A DNA stretch of 64,000 nt from Pedobacter sp. Leaf170 (GCF_920984665.1 NZ_CAKLBP010000007.1:248001-312000); one strand, 5' to 3'. Positions 51,096-61,655 are shown, numbered from the stretch's first letter. Program-made: numbers and translations. The notes: generated by a model from the letters alone, not told the origin.

Positions 51096-52571
51096 TTATT
51101 CTTCTGCATTATTCTCCAACAATTTGTTCAAAAGCAATTCTAAATTAACCGTTGCAAAGGTTGAGCTGTAATCTGATAATCCGTAAGGAATAATCAATTC
51201 GCCATTGCTGATAATTGAACCGCAAGAATACACTACATTAGGTACATAACCTTCGCGTTCATCTCCGTTAGGAATAATTAATGGTTCTTTTAAATGGCCA
51301 ATTTCTTTTGTCGGATCTTCTAAATCAAGCAATCTAACACCAATGCAATATCTACGCATTGGCCCTACACCATGTGTCATTAAAAGCCACCCTTTATCTG
51401 TTTCTATGGGCGAACCACAGTTACCTACCTGCACCAAATCCCAATCGTAACGTGGCTGTTTTAATAAAATTGGATTTTCCCATACGTTAATCTTGTCTGA
51501 AAACATCAGATAATTATTCCATCCGTCTATCCTACTCATCATCACATATTTGCCTTTAATTTTCCTAGGAAATAAGGCTAAATTTTTGTTCTGTGCACCA
51601 TCGCCATACAAAGGAATTACCTTAAACTCGTAAAAATCTTCGGTTTGAACCAGTTTTGGTATAATTAAAGAACCATCAAAAGCTGTATAAGTAGCATAAT
51701 AAACCACTTTTCCATCATCTTTAATAAATTTTACAAATCTGGCATCTTCAATTCCTTTTCTTTCAAATTCAGAAATCGGGAAAATTACCCTGTCAGATAA
51801 ATCGGTATCTTTCGAAAAGCTGATGGTATGGTAAGTATCAGAGAGCCAAAGCACTTTATCGTACTCTATAAGTCTGTTCTGATTATCCTGATGTAAAATT
51901 TTTGAATCTTTGATGATGTTACTCAAACTGGTGTACTCAAATTTATCGTCGAGCTTGCTTTCCATTTCTTCCAAAACCGAAGGGTCGATTTGTGCATAAG
52001 CAGCCTTTTTCAAGAACATTTTTTTAACGTAAATTGCATTGCGAATTACTTCAGCTTCATCAACATAATTACCTACCGGTAAAACAGATATGTTATTTTT
52101 CGCATCAATTAAAGCACGTCTGAAAACAATAGAAGATATATGTCCTTCACCTACAGCCCTGAAGCTGATTATAACACGTTTTTCACCTTCTACTAAATCA
52201 GTTTGGTCAGGATCATCTATAATACTTGGATTAAAAAAAGCTGCCGATTCGATTGAATATTCATGTGTAAAGTAAGCTCCGATTAATAACTTGGTGTAAG
52301 GATGTAAATCTTCTAAATCTACGTTTAAGGCGGTAAGCTGTTTTTTAAGCTTTTTACAATGCCTGTTTAGTATTTTAGTAATATTTCTGTGCCTTTTAGA
52401 ATACTCTTGCAATATTGGCGACACTAAAGAAAAAACTTTCTCATCAGAAAACTGCAGCACTTTTTTAATGACTTCCAAAGCTCGTTCTTCTCCGTTAAAA
52501 AAGAAACGGGCAATTACTCTTTTTGTATCAGGGTTAACTTTAACCGGTTTTCGTTCTATGTGTAATCTCAT
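51096..52571 (-). CDS. Glycoside hydrolase family 130 (mannoside phosphorylase-like)
   Basis: A 491-residue GH130 protein. Family motifs are present: GIEDARFVKF near residue 270 (ED.R signature), the catalytic-loop DGWNNYLMFS and the five-bladed propeller pattern with WENPILLKQPRYDWD. It has an N-terminal helical stretch of about 130 residues (RVIARFFFNGEERALEVIKKVL) absent from the shortest members. GH130 enzymes phosphorolyse beta-mannosides and beta-1,2-mannooligosaccharides, some of them hydrolysing instead; which applies here is unknown. It lies convergent with a GT4 plus glycosidase-like gene and has no signal peptide, so cytoplasmic action is expected. Confidence 0.88.
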   Translation of the reverse strand: MRLHIERKPVKVNPDTKRVIARFFFNGEERALEVIKKVLQFSDEKVFSLVSPILQEYSKRHRNITKILNRHCKKLKKQLTALNVDLEDLHPYTKLLIGAYFTHEYSIESAAFFNPSIIDDPDQTDLVEGEKRVIISFRAVGEGHISSIVFRRALIDAKNNISVLPVGNYVDEAEVIRNAIYVKKMFLKKAAYAQIDPSVLEEMESKLDDKFEYTSLSNIIKDSKILHQDNQNRLIEYDKVLWLSDTYHTISFSKDTDLSDRVIFPISEFERKGIEDARFVKFIKDDGKVVYYATYTAFDGSLIIPKLVQTEDFYEFKVIPLYGDGAQNKNLALFPRKIKGKYVMMSRIDGWNNYLMFSDKINVWENPILLKQPRYDWDLVQVGNCGSPIETDKGWLLMTHGVGPMRRYCIGVRLLDLEDPTKEIGHLKEPLIIPNGDEREGYVPNVVYSCGSIISNGELIIPYGLSDYSSTFATVNLELLLNKLLENNAEE

Positions 52572-52750
52572 TTTTATGTGTTTATTAGCGATAAATTAAG
52601 ACAAAATCTTCATCTATTTCTACAATATTTAGTAACTAATTTTTAGCTATAATTGTTTCATTTGTTTTGCTGATAATGTGGTTCTAATAATAAATAATCA
52701 CAATGTGATAATAATATTTAACTTTAAAATTTTTAAAATATTCTATTTAT

Positions 52751-53893
52751 ATGTCTGAAACTGAAATTTCTGAAACTAACGTACTGAATAAAGAAAATAA
52801 TCGCTTGAAAAAGTTAGCTCGTTACGAGATTTTAGATACGAAACCAGAATTAGCTTTTAATACAATAGCAAATTTAGCTGCCAATATTTTTGAAAGTGAA
52901 AATGCAGCCATTTCTTTTGTTGATGAAGAAAACGTTTTTTACAAAGCCTCAGCTTCACAAAAATTTGATAATGTAGATGAACTTTGTAGAAAAGTAATTC
53001 AGAACACTGATGTAACAATAGTTAAGGATAATATTTTAGTTCCATTTTTTATTGCTGCGCCATTAATTACGCCTGAAGGCTTTATAGTGGGTACAATACA
53101 TGTAACTAGCCACCAGAAAATTGAGCCTACTCAAAAACAAATTGAGATGCTTAAAATGCTTGCCGGTTTGGTTATCGATAAATTAGAAAACAGATTTGCC
53201 ATGCGTACGACAATGCGCACACAGGATAACCGAGTGAATATGCTTGTGCATGATTTAAAAAATCCAATGACTACCATTTCCCTTCAATCTGAGTTGATTG
53301 GCAGAATGCCTGGCTTGGATGAGCGTAGCAAAATGATTGCGGGAAAAATAAACGCACAATCGAAGAACATTGTAGAAAGCTTAAACCATATTGTAAGTAC
53401 GGCAAGAAGCGAAAATGCAGCGGTAAAACTTCAAAAAGGAAAGGTTGATTTTAAAAGTTTACTGAATAAAATTTCAAATGATTTTGGAGAAAGACTGAAT
53501 AAAAGAATTTTACTATTAAAAATAGATGCACCTGAAGTTATAGAAGTTTATGGCGATGAAGAAAAATTATATTTGGCTATTGAAGCCCTGATTAAAAACG
53601 CCATCAAGTTTTCGAACTCGGGAGCAGAAATTCATTTAATTTGTTCACTTTCAGAAAATATTCTTAATATTTCAATTATAGATAAAGGCGTTGGTATTGA
53701 AGAAGGCGATTTAGAAAAGCTTTTTATAAAATTTGCGAATTTTAATAATTCCCCAAAACAACTTCAAAGTTCAGAAGGATTAGGTTTACTACTTGCCCGA
53801 ACAATTTTTGAATTACATAAAGGAAAACTTTGGGCAGAAAGTGCAGGAAAAGATAAAGGCACAACCTTCCATGTCGAAATACCTTTAAGGTAA
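52751..53893 (+). CDS. GAF-domain sensor histidine kinase (soluble)
   Basis: A 380-residue histidine kinase without membrane segments. The N-terminal GAF domain (about 20-150, opening ARYEILDTKPELAFNTIANLAANIF) is followed by HisKA with His near 171 (MLVHDLKNPMTTISLQ) and the HATPase_c (about 265-380: N box IEALIKNAIKFSNSG, G1 IIDKGVGI and a DLEKLFIKF segment). GAF kinases of this form respond to intracellular signals such as redox or small molecules; ligand unknown. There is no response regulator directly next to it. It ends one base before the convergent phosphoesterase gene. Confidence 0.9.
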   Translation: MSETEISETNVLNKENNRLKKLARYEILDTKPELAFNTIANLAANIFESENAAISFVDEENVFYKASASQKFDNVDELCRKVIQNTDVTIVKDNILVPFFIAAPLITPEGFIVGTIHVTSHQKIEPTQKQIEMLKMLAGLVIDKLENRFAMRTTMRTQDNRVNMLVHDLKNPMTTISLQSELIGRMPGLDERSKMIAGKINAQSKNIVESLNHIVSTARSENAAVKLQKGKVDFKSLLNKISNDFGERLNKRILLLKIDAPEVIEVYGDEEKLYLAIEALIKNAIKFSNSGAEIHLICSLSENILNISIIDKGVGIEEGDLEKLFIKFANFNNSPKQLQSSEGLGLLLARTIFELHKGKLWAESAGKDKGTTFHVEIPLR

Positions 53894-54985
53894 TTAAGTT
53901 AGGTTTACAAGCACATTTAATTTCATTTCTTCTAAAACAATCCGTTCAGAATCTGTTCGGTTTTTGTACGACCATTTTATTAATCTAACTAAACCATTTT
54001 CGATTTCAATTCCGGTAATATCCCCATCGTTAAAACAACAGCAACCTGTATTAAAATAAGCAGATTTGTATTTTTTAAGCGCCGGCATTTCTTCGCCTTT
54101 ACCAATGAGTTTGTTAAGTTCACCTTTTAATAAGGCTGTTTCTGCCTCATTTTTTTGCTGCTCAGCAAATTGAATTTTGTAGTAAAGCCTTTCCAGATGT
54201 GTTAACGAAGCAAAAACCGGTTGATGGGTATGACCAGTAATTAAAGCTACATTATTTTCCTTTTCTACCCAATTGTACATCAACGCGTTATGAACTGTTT
54301 TAAGCTGATTATCATAAGCTGGCGTATTTGGATTAATTTTTAAATAGGATTGAAAAGGCGCCCATATTGTGCTAACAAACCATTTGCTAAACCAGTTTCC
54401 ATCACTCTGCAAATCTCCCTGGTGGCCGTGGGTTAAGAAAATATCTAAATTTTTATCTTCTATATTAAATCGTAAAATTGCGCCTTCATAAATCCGAATG
54501 CTTTGGCCATAAATACGGTTCAGATTGAAGGATGATAATGGATCATTATCCCAATACAAATCATGGTTGCCAAATATTTTCGTGAAAGCATTTCTTTCTA
54601 TAAACTTTCTTTCCAAATCAAATGTTTTCTGGTTGTGCTTAATAACAGATTCCATTAAATTTTCCCAAAGTTCTTCACTATCTCCCAAATTCAAATAATG
54701 GAAACCTTCCTGATTATAGAATTCTAAAGCCTTAAGGTAATTTTTCTCAGCAAGGGCAAAATCATCTGCAAAATCTCTTGCTCCTTTATGCTGATCAGAA
54801 AAGATAATATATTTCTGATTACCATCAGCGTTAAATATCAGTCCTCTTTTGCCATCACCACTATTTATTTTTTGATAAAGCTTAGTCAATGCTTCATTTA
54901 TTCTGGTTGCATTTGGTCTGGAACCAAACTTATTCGACATGCGAATTACCCAATTACTCAATAAACGTTGCAACAACTTGCGCAT
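53894..54985 (-). CDS. Calcineurin-like metallophosphoesterase
   Basis: A 363-residue phosphoesterase with the full set of metal-site motifs: SDQHKGA (Asp, His), LGDSEELW (Asp), FGNHD (Asn, His), THGHQGD and TGHTHQP (His). This is the two-metal phosphodiesterase fold used on nucleotides, lipids or proteins. The His-rich motifs differ from UDP-diacylglucosamine hydrolase LpxH at several positions, so the substrate is unknown. The start at 54985 is retained; Met at 54943 is an alternative. It is a single-gene unit between the kinase and the gltD gene, with a dispersed repeat upstream. Confidence 0.88.
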   Translation of the reverse strand: MRKLLQRLLSNWVIRMSNKFGSRPNATRINEALTKLYQKINSGDGKRGLIFNADGNQKYIIFSDQHKGARDFADDFALAEKNYLKALEFYNQEGFHYLNLGDSEELWENLMESVIKHNQKTFDLERKFIERNAFTKIFGNHDLYWDNDPLSSFNLNRIYGQSIRIYEGAILRFNIEDKNLDIFLTHGHQGDLQSDGNWFSKWFVSTIWAPFQSYLKINPNTPAYDNQLKTVHNALMYNWVEKENNVALITGHTHQPVFASLTHLERLYYKIQFAEQQKNEAETALLKGELNKLIGKGEEMPALKKYKSAYFNTGCCCFNDGDITGIEIENGLVRLIKWSYKNRTDSERIVLEEMKLNVLVNLT

Positions 54986-55040
54986 AAATCTTTATTAAAT
55001 TAGCTTTATCTCTTTAAACCTTCACTGCTGCACTCACCTT

Positions 55041-55065
55041 GTCATCCTGAGCTTGTCGGAAGACC
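55041..55065 (+). repeat. Dispersed extragenic repeat, copy 1
   Basis: Core TGTCATCCTGAGCTTGTCGG followed by AAGACC. The same core, in decayed form, is at 61601-61626 and, inverted, at 61656-61679. Such elements are common between genes in Sphingobacteriaceae. Confidence 0.6.
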
Positions 55066-55120
55066 TTTTAAAAGTAAGAAATAAAACAATTCAACAAGAT
55101 AAATCTTTCAATAACCAAAA

Positions 55121-55143
55121 AAGACTGCAATAAATGCAGCCTT
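55121..55143 (-). terminator. Probable terminator after gltD
   Basis: AAGACTGCA (55121-55129) pairs with TGCAGCCTT (55135-55143) with one mismatch; on the minus strand it is followed by a U run (A run at 55117-55122). Confidence 0.65.
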
Positions 55144-55170
55144 TCAGATTTTGAATTATTTAAGTTTAAA

Positions 55171-56637
55171 TTATGCGTAAGCAATGGCATCTTTTGATGG
55201 TAGTTTGGTTTTACCCATTAAGTATTCATCTACTTTACGTGCGGCCTCTCTTCCCTCAGAGATTGCCCATACTACTAACGATTGTCCACGGCGAACATCA
55301 CCAGCGGCAAATATTTTACCAATATTGGTTTGATAGTTATGCTCAGAAGCTTTAACATTTCCTCTGTTATCCAATTCTACACCTAATTTTTCAATTAAAC
55401 CTTCTTTTTGCGGATGTAAAAAACCCATTGCAAGTAAAACCAATTCGCAAGGCAAATCTCTCTCACTGCCAGCAACTTCTTTAAAGGTTACGGGTCTGCC
55501 GTTCGCATCAATTTCCCACTCAACATCTACAACTTTTAGCGCCTTTAGATTTCCGTTTTCATCGGCTATAAAGTTTTTAGTATTTACCGACCAGGCTCTT
55601 TGGGCACCTTCCTCATGCGAAGAAGTATTTTTCAATAACATTGCATAATTAGGCCATGGCATATTTTCGGTTCTTGCCTGTGGTGGCATAGGCATAATTT
55701 CAAATTGGGTTACCGATTTTGCACCGTGGCGATTTGATGTTCCGATACAATCAGAACCTGTATCACCACCACCAATAACAATTACGTTTTTGCCTGTTGC
55801 CATAATATCTTCAGATAAAACTTCTCTGCTGGCTACGCGTTTGTTTTGTTGTTTTAAGAAATCCATTGCGTAATGTACACCTTTTGCTTCCCTACCCGGG
55901 ATAGGTAAATCTCTTGGAATAGTAGAACCACCGGCTAAGACAATTGCATTAAAATCTCTTAACAAAGTGCTGATTTCTATATTCTCACCAACATTTGCAT
56001 TGCATTTAAAAATGATGCCTTCGTCTTTCATCAAATCCACACGGCGATCTACCACGTTTTTTTGAAGCTTAAAATCAGGAATGCCATAACGCAATAAACC
56101 GCCTGGTGCATCATCGCGTTCAAAAACTGTAACCTCATGTCCGGCTTTGTTTAGTTGCGCTGCGGCAGCCATTCCGGCCGGGCCTGAACCAATAACTGCA
56201 ACTTTTTTACCTGTACGGATTAATGGTGCCTTTGCCTTGATGTAGCCTTTTTCGAATGCAATTTCAATAATGTGTTTTTCAATTTCCTCAATAGAAACCG
56301 GCGGACGATTTATTCCTAATACACAGGCCGATTCGCATGGTGCCGGACAAATTCTTCCGGTAAACTCCGGGAAATTGTTTGTACTTAATAAAATATCTGC
56401 TGCTTGCTCCCACTTGCCTTGATAAACGGCATCATTAAATTCTGGTATCACGTTACCCAAAGGGCAACCCGACTGACAGAATGGAACGCCGCAATCCATA
56501 CAACGGGCAGCTTGTCTGTTTAATTCTGATGATGGCAATTCATTTAAAAATTCACCATAATGTTTAACACGAGTTGAAGCCTCTTCTCTAGTGGGCGCAA
56601 CTCTATCGTATTCTTGAAATCCTGTTACTTTTCCCAT
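55171..56637 (-). CDS. gltD: Glutamate synthase (NADPH) small subunit
   Basis: A 488-residue GltD. The N-terminal Fe-S region has the CMDCGVPFC and CPLGN cysteine motifs (about 41-65), followed by a second Cys-rich CPAPCESAC. The flavoprotein part includes FAD motif GSGPAGMAAA (about 148) and the NADPH motif GGGDTGSDC. It supplies electrons to GltB to convert 2-oxoglutarate and glutamine to two glutamates. It follows gltB by 2 bases (stop to start), so it is co-transcribed, and the terminator at 55121 ends the operon. Confidence 0.96.
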   Translation of the reverse strand: MGKVTGFQEYDRVAPTREEASTRVKHYGEFLNELPSSELNRQAARCMDCGVPFCQSGCPLGNVIPEFNDAVYQGKWEQAADILLSTNNFPEFTGRICPAPCESACVLGINRPPVSIEEIEKHIIEIAFEKGYIKAKAPLIRTGKKVAVIGSGPAGMAAAAQLNKAGHEVTVFERDDAPGGLLRYGIPDFKLQKNVVDRRVDLMKDEGIIFKCNANVGENIEISTLLRDFNAIVLAGGSTIPRDLPIPGREAKGVHYAMDFLKQQNKRVASREVLSEDIMATGKNVIVIGGGDTGSDCIGTSNRHGAKSVTQFEIMPMPPQARTENMPWPNYAMLLKNTSSHEEGAQRAWSVNTKNFIADENGNLKALKVVDVEWEIDANGRPVTFKEVAGSERDLPCELVLLAMGFLHPQKEGLIEKLGVELDNRGNVKASEHNYQTNIGKIFAAGDVRRGQSLVVWAISEGREAARKVDEYLMGKTKLPSKDAIAYA

Positions 56638-56639
56638 GA

Positions 56640-59600
56640 CTAGTGTGTTTTTACCTGTTGATTACGTTTTGCTAATACTGCTTTATATTCTTTAGGGAAT
56701 ACTTTAACAAAATGACTCGATTGTGTTTTCCAATCACTTAAAATAAATTCCGCAACCTTACTATCTGTCAGTCTGATATGCGTTTTTAATAAAGCTAATA
56801 TTCGCTCTTCATCTTCAGCTTGTAATGGGTCAAGATCAACCATTTCTTTATTACACTTTCTTGAGAAAGTTTTGTTTGCATCGTATATCCAGGCTACACC
56901 GCCGCTCATACCTGCAGCGAAGTTGCTTCCGGTATCACCAAGAATTAAAACTTCTCCGCCCGTCATGTATTCACAACCATGGTCGCCTACACCTTCTACA
57001 ACCGCAGTTGCACCAGAATTACGAACAGCAAAACGTTCGCCTGCTTTTCCTCTTGCAAATAACTCACCTGAGGTTGCTCCGTAAAGCGCAACATTTCCTA
57101 TAATTATATTTTGCTCTGGTATAAATGTTGAATTCGCAAAAGGATAAATGGCTAAGCGAGCGCCTGATAATCCTTTCCCAACGTAATCGTTTGCTTCGCC
57201 TTCTAATGATAGAGTAACCCCACGCGTATTGAAAGCACCAAAACTTTGACCTGCAGAACCAACAAATTTAAAATTGATGGTATCTGGAGGCAGGCCTGCG
57301 CTTAAATGTACTTTGGATATTTCGTTAGATAACATTGTACCCAAAGAACGGTCGGTGTTTTTGACACTGAAGCTTGCAAAAACAGGCTCATTATTTTGTA
57401 TTGCAGGTTGAGCTGCGGCAATTAATTGATGATCTAAAACATGTTCTAAACCATGATCTTGCTGTTCAGTGTTGTATAAAGGAAGTTCGTTATCTTCAGC
57501 TTTAAAAAGAATTGCAGATAAATCTAAGTGTTTTAACTTCCAATCTTCTTCCGGCAATTCACGCACTTTTAAAATATCAGCCTGGCCAACCATTTCATGT
57601 ATCGTTCTAAAACCTAGCTCAGCCATTATCTCACGTAGTTCTTCAGCAAGGAAATGGAATAGATTAACCACATGGTCTGCATCGCCGCTAAATAACTTTC
57701 TTAATTCAGGGTCTTGCGTTGCCACACCAACCGGGCAAGTATTTAAATGACACTTACGCATCATTATACAACCCGCGGTTACTAAGGCAGCCGTTGCTAC
57801 ACCCCATTCTTCGGCACCTAATAAAGCCGCAATGGCAATATCTCTACCTGTTTTTAACTGACCATCAGTTTGTAAAACGATTCTGTTACGTAATCTATTT
57901 TTAACTAAAGTTTGATGTGCTTCTGCTAAGCCTAATTCCCATGGTAAACCTGCATGCTGGATAGATGTTAAAGGTGATGCACCAGTTCCACCATCAAAGC
58001 CTGAAACCAAAATTACATCAGCATGTGCTTTAGCAACTCCGGCGGCAATTGTACCAACACCAGCTTTAGAAACTAATTTAACATTGATTCTAGCTGCTCG
58101 GTTTGCATTTTTCAAATCGTATATCAGCTGTGCTAAATCCTCAATAGAATAAATATCGTGGTGTGGTGGAGGCGAAATTAAACCTACACCTGGCGTTGAG
58201 TGACGAACTTTTGCAATCCAATCATCAACTTTATCGCCAGGTAATTGTCCACCTTCTCCTGGTTTTGCCCCCTGAGCCATTTTAATCTGTAACTCATCAG
58301 CATTTGTTAAATAATAACTGGTTACGCCAAAACGTGCTGAAGCAACTTGTTTAATTGCCGAACGCATACTATCGCCATTTGGCAATTTTGTATAACGCAT
58401 TTCATCCTCACCGCCTTCACCAGTATTACTTTTTCCGCCAATACGATTCATCGCGATAGCTAAAGTAGAATGTGCTTCGTGAGAGATTGAACCGAAAGAC
58501 ATCGCCCCTGTTGCAAATCTTTTCAAAATTGATTCTGTAGATTCAACTTCATTTAATGGAACCGGAGTTCTGGTATAATTAAATTCAAACAATCCACGAA
58601 TGGTATAAGCCTGCTGCGTTTGCTCATTTACTAATTTCGAATATTGCTTAAATACATTGTAGTCATTTCTACGGGTTGCATTTTGCAATAGATGGATGGT
58701 TTGCGGGTTAAACAAATGCGCTTCACCTTTTCTGCGGAATTTATAAGTTCCACCGGCTGGTAATAAGTTTTCTGTTTGTGTTGCCGGACCAAAACTACGG
58801 TGATGTTTAATTAGAGTTTCTTTTGCAATTTCATCCAAACCTAAACCACCAACGCGAGAAACAGCTCCTGTAAAATACGTATTTACAACCTGTTTATTTA
58901 AGCCCAGAATTTCAAAAATCTGTGCGCCTTGATACGACTGTAAGGTCGAAATACCCATCTTTGAGAAGATTTTAAGCAATCCTGCATTCACAGCGTAAAT
59001 ATAATTTTTAGTTAGTTTTTCTGCGGATAAACCAGACTCTGCCTGAAAACCATTTATCGTTTCTAAAGCCAGGTAAGGATTGATTGCCGTAACACCAAAA
59101 CCTAGTAAAGTTGCAAAGTGATGAACTTCCCAGATATCGCCAGCTTCGATTACAATACCAACCGCACCACGATAACCTTTACGGATTAAATGATGGTGAA
59201 CTGCAGAAACCGCCAACAAAGAAGGCATTGCAGCATGTTCCGAATCGATTGCCCTATCTGTTAATACGATAACCTGAAAACCATCTTCAACAGCATCAAC
59301 CGCGTAACGGCAAAGTCTATCCAAAGCCTTCGCCATAGCACCAGGTTTTCCATCAGCTCTAAAATAGGTTTGTAATGTTTTAGCCTGAAAAACACCTGTA
59401 TCGATACTTCTTAATTTCTCTAATTCCTGATTGGTTAATATTGGATGTTTTATAGCTACGCAATGCGATTGCAAAGGGTTTTCTTCCAAAAGATTACCAT
59501 TGCTACCCATAAAACTAGCCAAACTCATCACCACTTTTTCCCTAATCGGATCGATTGGCGGGTTGGTTACCTGCGCAAATAGTTGTTTAAAATAATTTGA

Positions 59601-61139
59601 TAAATGTTGCGGACGTTTTGATAAAATCGCTAAGGGTGTATCAGTTCCCATCGAACCAATTGGCTCTTTGGCATCAATAGCCATTGGTTTTAAAAGCAAA
59701 TCGATATCTTCTCTGCTGTAACCAAAAACCTGCTGATATTTAAAAATAGATTCTTCCGAAAGCCCGGTAAACATTACACGCGGCTCAGGCAATTCCTCTA
59801 AGCGAATTTGATATTGGTTAATCCAATCTGCATAAGGACTTTTACTGCAAACCTGCGTTTTAATTTCTTCATCGCTGATGATTCTGCCCTGCTCCATATC
59901 CACAACGAACATTTTGCCGGGCGTTAATCTACCTTTTTCTATAATTGTACTTTGGTCGATAGCCAATGCGCCGGCCTCTGACCCCATGATAACACGATCA
60001 TCAGACGTAATGGCATAACGAGAAGGACGTAAACCGTTTCTATCTAAGGTTGCACCGATCAATTTACCATCTGTAAAGGCAATTGCTGCTGGTCCATCCC
60101 AAGGCTCCATTAAAGTTGCATGGAATTCATAGAAAGCCTTTTTCATTGGGTCCATATCTTCATTACCATCCCAGGCTTCTGGTACTAACATCATTAAAAC
60201 ATGTGGCAAGGTTCTGCCTGCATGCAATAATAACTCAATAACGTTATCTAAACAACCCGAATCCGAATTCGTTTCGTCGATAACGGGTAATAACATATCC
60301 AGTTCTTCTGGCGTAAAATATGCCGAAGCAAAAGATTTAACACCAGCCCTAAACCAGTTTAAGTTCCCTTGTAAGGTATTAATCTCTCCATTGTGAGCAA
60401 TAAAACGGAAAGGTTGAGCTAATCTCCAAGATGGGAAAGTATTGGTTGCAAAACGTGAGTGTACCAAGCCTAAAGCCGAAACCACACGTTTATCAGTTAA
60501 ATCTTTAAAATAGGTACGAACTTGCAAAGAAGTAAGCTGGCCTTTATAAATAATGGTTTGTGCAGAAAGGGAAACAATGTAAAAATCTTTACCACCGTGA
60601 ACTGTATTTACAATAAGTTTAATCAGGTAGTTTTTAAAGATGTATAGCTTGCGTTCGAAATCGGCACCAGGATTTACCGCGTATGGTCTGGCGATAAAAA
60701 CCTGCTCAATTTCAGGCTCAACAGATAATGCCATACTGCCAATATCGGTGGTATCTACATCAACCTTTCTAAAACCTAAAATTTCGAGTCCGAGTTTTTC
60801 AGCAGCACGGTAAATAAGTTCTCTGCATTCTTCTCTCGAACGAATATCCTTCGGCATAAATAACATGCCAACACCATAATTATTGGTTTCTGGTAAGCTA
60901 AAGCCAGCTTTTAAACATTCATCATAAAAAAATTCGTGAGGAATCTGAATCATGATTCCGGCGCCATCGCCTGTGTTTGGTTCTGCTCCACTTGCCCCTC
61001 TATGATCTAGATTTTCTAAAATAGTAAGCGCATCGGAGATGATTTGATGCGATTTTCGCCCTTTCACATGCGCAACAAACCCGATACCGCAGGCATCGTG
61101 TTCGAATTGTGCATTATACAATCCACTGTTTGGTTCCAT
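56640..61139 (-). CDS. gltB: Glutamate synthase large subunit
   Basis: A 1499-residue GltB, the ammonia-assimilation enzyme that transfers the amide of glutamine to 2-oxoglutarate. N-terminal nucleophile domain: propeptide then Cys17 (DACGIGF), HNGEINT and the SRFATNTFPSW segment. Central domain and FMN-binding synthase domain (about 820-1210) with the 3Fe-4S cysteines in CIMMRKCHLNTCPVG. C-terminal beta-helix (about 1230-1450, GEANDYVGKGLSG). Full length, no frameshift. It heads the gltBD operon; the region upstream (61140-61860) carries dispersed repeats and is AT-rich. Confidence 0.97.
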   Translation of the reverse strand: MEPNSGLYNAQFEHDACGIGFVAHVKGRKSHQIISDALTILENLDHRGASGAEPNTGDGAGIMIQIPHEFFYDECLKAGFSLPETNNYGVGMLFMPKDIRSREECRELIYRAAEKLGLEILGFRKVDVDTTDIGSMALSVEPEIEQVFIARPYAVNPGADFERKLYIFKNYLIKLIVNTVHGGKDFYIVSLSAQTIIYKGQLTSLQVRTYFKDLTDKRVVSALGLVHSRFATNTFPSWRLAQPFRFIAHNGEINTLQGNLNWFRAGVKSFASAYFTPEELDMLLPVIDETNSDSGCLDNVIELLLHAGRTLPHVLMMLVPEAWDGNEDMDPMKKAFYEFHATLMEPWDGPAAIAFTDGKLIGATLDRNGLRPSRYAITSDDRVIMGSEAGALAIDQSTIIEKGRLTPGKMFVVDMEQGRIISDEEIKTQVCSKSPYADWINQYQIRLEELPEPRVMFTGLSEESIFKYQQVFGYSREDIDLLLKPMAIDAKEPIGSMGTDTPLAILSKRPQHLSNYFKQLFAQVTNPPIDPIREKVVMSLASFMGSNGNLLEENPLQSHCVAIKHPILTNQELEKLRSIDTGVFQAKTLQTYFRADGKPGAMAKALDRLCRYAVDAVEDGFQVIVLTDRAIDSEHAAMPSLLAVSAVHHHLIRKGYRGAVGIVIEAGDIWEVHHFATLLGFGVTAINPYLALETINGFQAESGLSAEKLTKNYIYAVNAGLLKIFSKMGISTLQSYQGAQIFEILGLNKQVVNTYFTGAVSRVGGLGLDEIAKETLIKHHRSFGPATQTENLLPAGGTYKFRRKGEAHLFNPQTIHLLQNATRRNDYNVFKQYSKLVNEQTQQAYTIRGLFEFNYTRTPVPLNEVESTESILKRFATGAMSFGSISHEAHSTLAIAMNRIGGKSNTGEGGEDEMRYTKLPNGDSMRSAIKQVASARFGVTSYYLTNADELQIKMAQGAKPGEGGQLPGDKVDDWIAKVRHSTPGVGLISPPPHHDIYSIEDLAQLIYDLKNANRAARINVKLVSKAGVGTIAAGVAKAHADVILVSGFDGGTGASPLTSIQHAGLPWELGLAEAHQTLVKNRLRNRIVLQTDGQLKTGRDIAIAALLGAEEWGVATAALVTAGCIMMRKCHLNTCPVGVATQDPELRKLFSGDADHVVNLFHFLAEELREIMAELGFRTIHEMVGQADILKVRELPEEDWKLKHLDLSAILFKAEDNELPLYNTEQQDHGLEHVLDHQLIAAAQPAIQNNEPVFASFSVKNTDRSLGTMLSNEISKVHLSAGLPPDTINFKFVGSAGQSFGAFNTRGVTLSLEGEANDYVGKGLSGARLAIYPFANSTFIPEQNIIIGNVALYGATSGELFARGKAGERFAVRNSGATAVVEGVGDHGCEYMTGGEVLILGDTGSNFAAGMSGGVAWIYDANKTFSRKCNKEMVDLDPLQAEDEERILALLKTHIRLTDSKVAEFILSDWKTQSSHFVKVFPKEYKAVLAKRNQQVKTH

Positions 61140-61600
61140 TCTTTGCTCGTTAGTTGTTAGTGTATAGGAAACACTAAGTTAAAAAAAATGAATTGCAAAT
61201 TATAGAGTTGATACGATTTTTAGAATAATTTTAGTTCTTATACAATAAATTGAAGTTAAAATACAATATCAACAACAATAAAACACTTTAATTGTAATAT
61301 TTATAAATGAATAATATTGGCTTTTTAACTAACTTTTAAGGTGTAATGTTTAGTAAATCGATTAAATAAATATTTTATATATAAATTATGTATTTATAAA
61401 TGAACACATATAATGTTTAATTAAACTTTGGATTATATATTTTAATGACATCACAAACATTCATTTGCAATGACAGAGATATTTTCGATTAAGCCTAAAA
61501 ATAATTTACAAGATTTATCTTCGCTGAACACTTCTTATTTCTCTGCGAAGGTAGAAATGACGAAACTAAATATCATTAACTGATGGAAAAACAAAGAAAT

Positions 61601-61626
61601 TGTCTTCTTGAGCTTGCCGAATGACC
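61601..61626 (+). repeat. Dispersed extragenic repeat, decayed copy 2
   Basis: TGTCTTCTTGAGCTTGCCGA with ATGACC, a decayed form of the repeat at 55041. Its core GAGCTTGCCGAA can pair, 11 of 12 positions, with the inverted copy at 61656-61679. Confidence 0.55.
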
Positions 61627-61655
61627 TTATTTTTTTGCTATTTCAACCGTTACAA

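Noticed and set aside
56825..57904. Several plus-strand frames inside gltB
   Set aside because: Antisense shadows of the highly conserved gltB codons, without start context or family hits.
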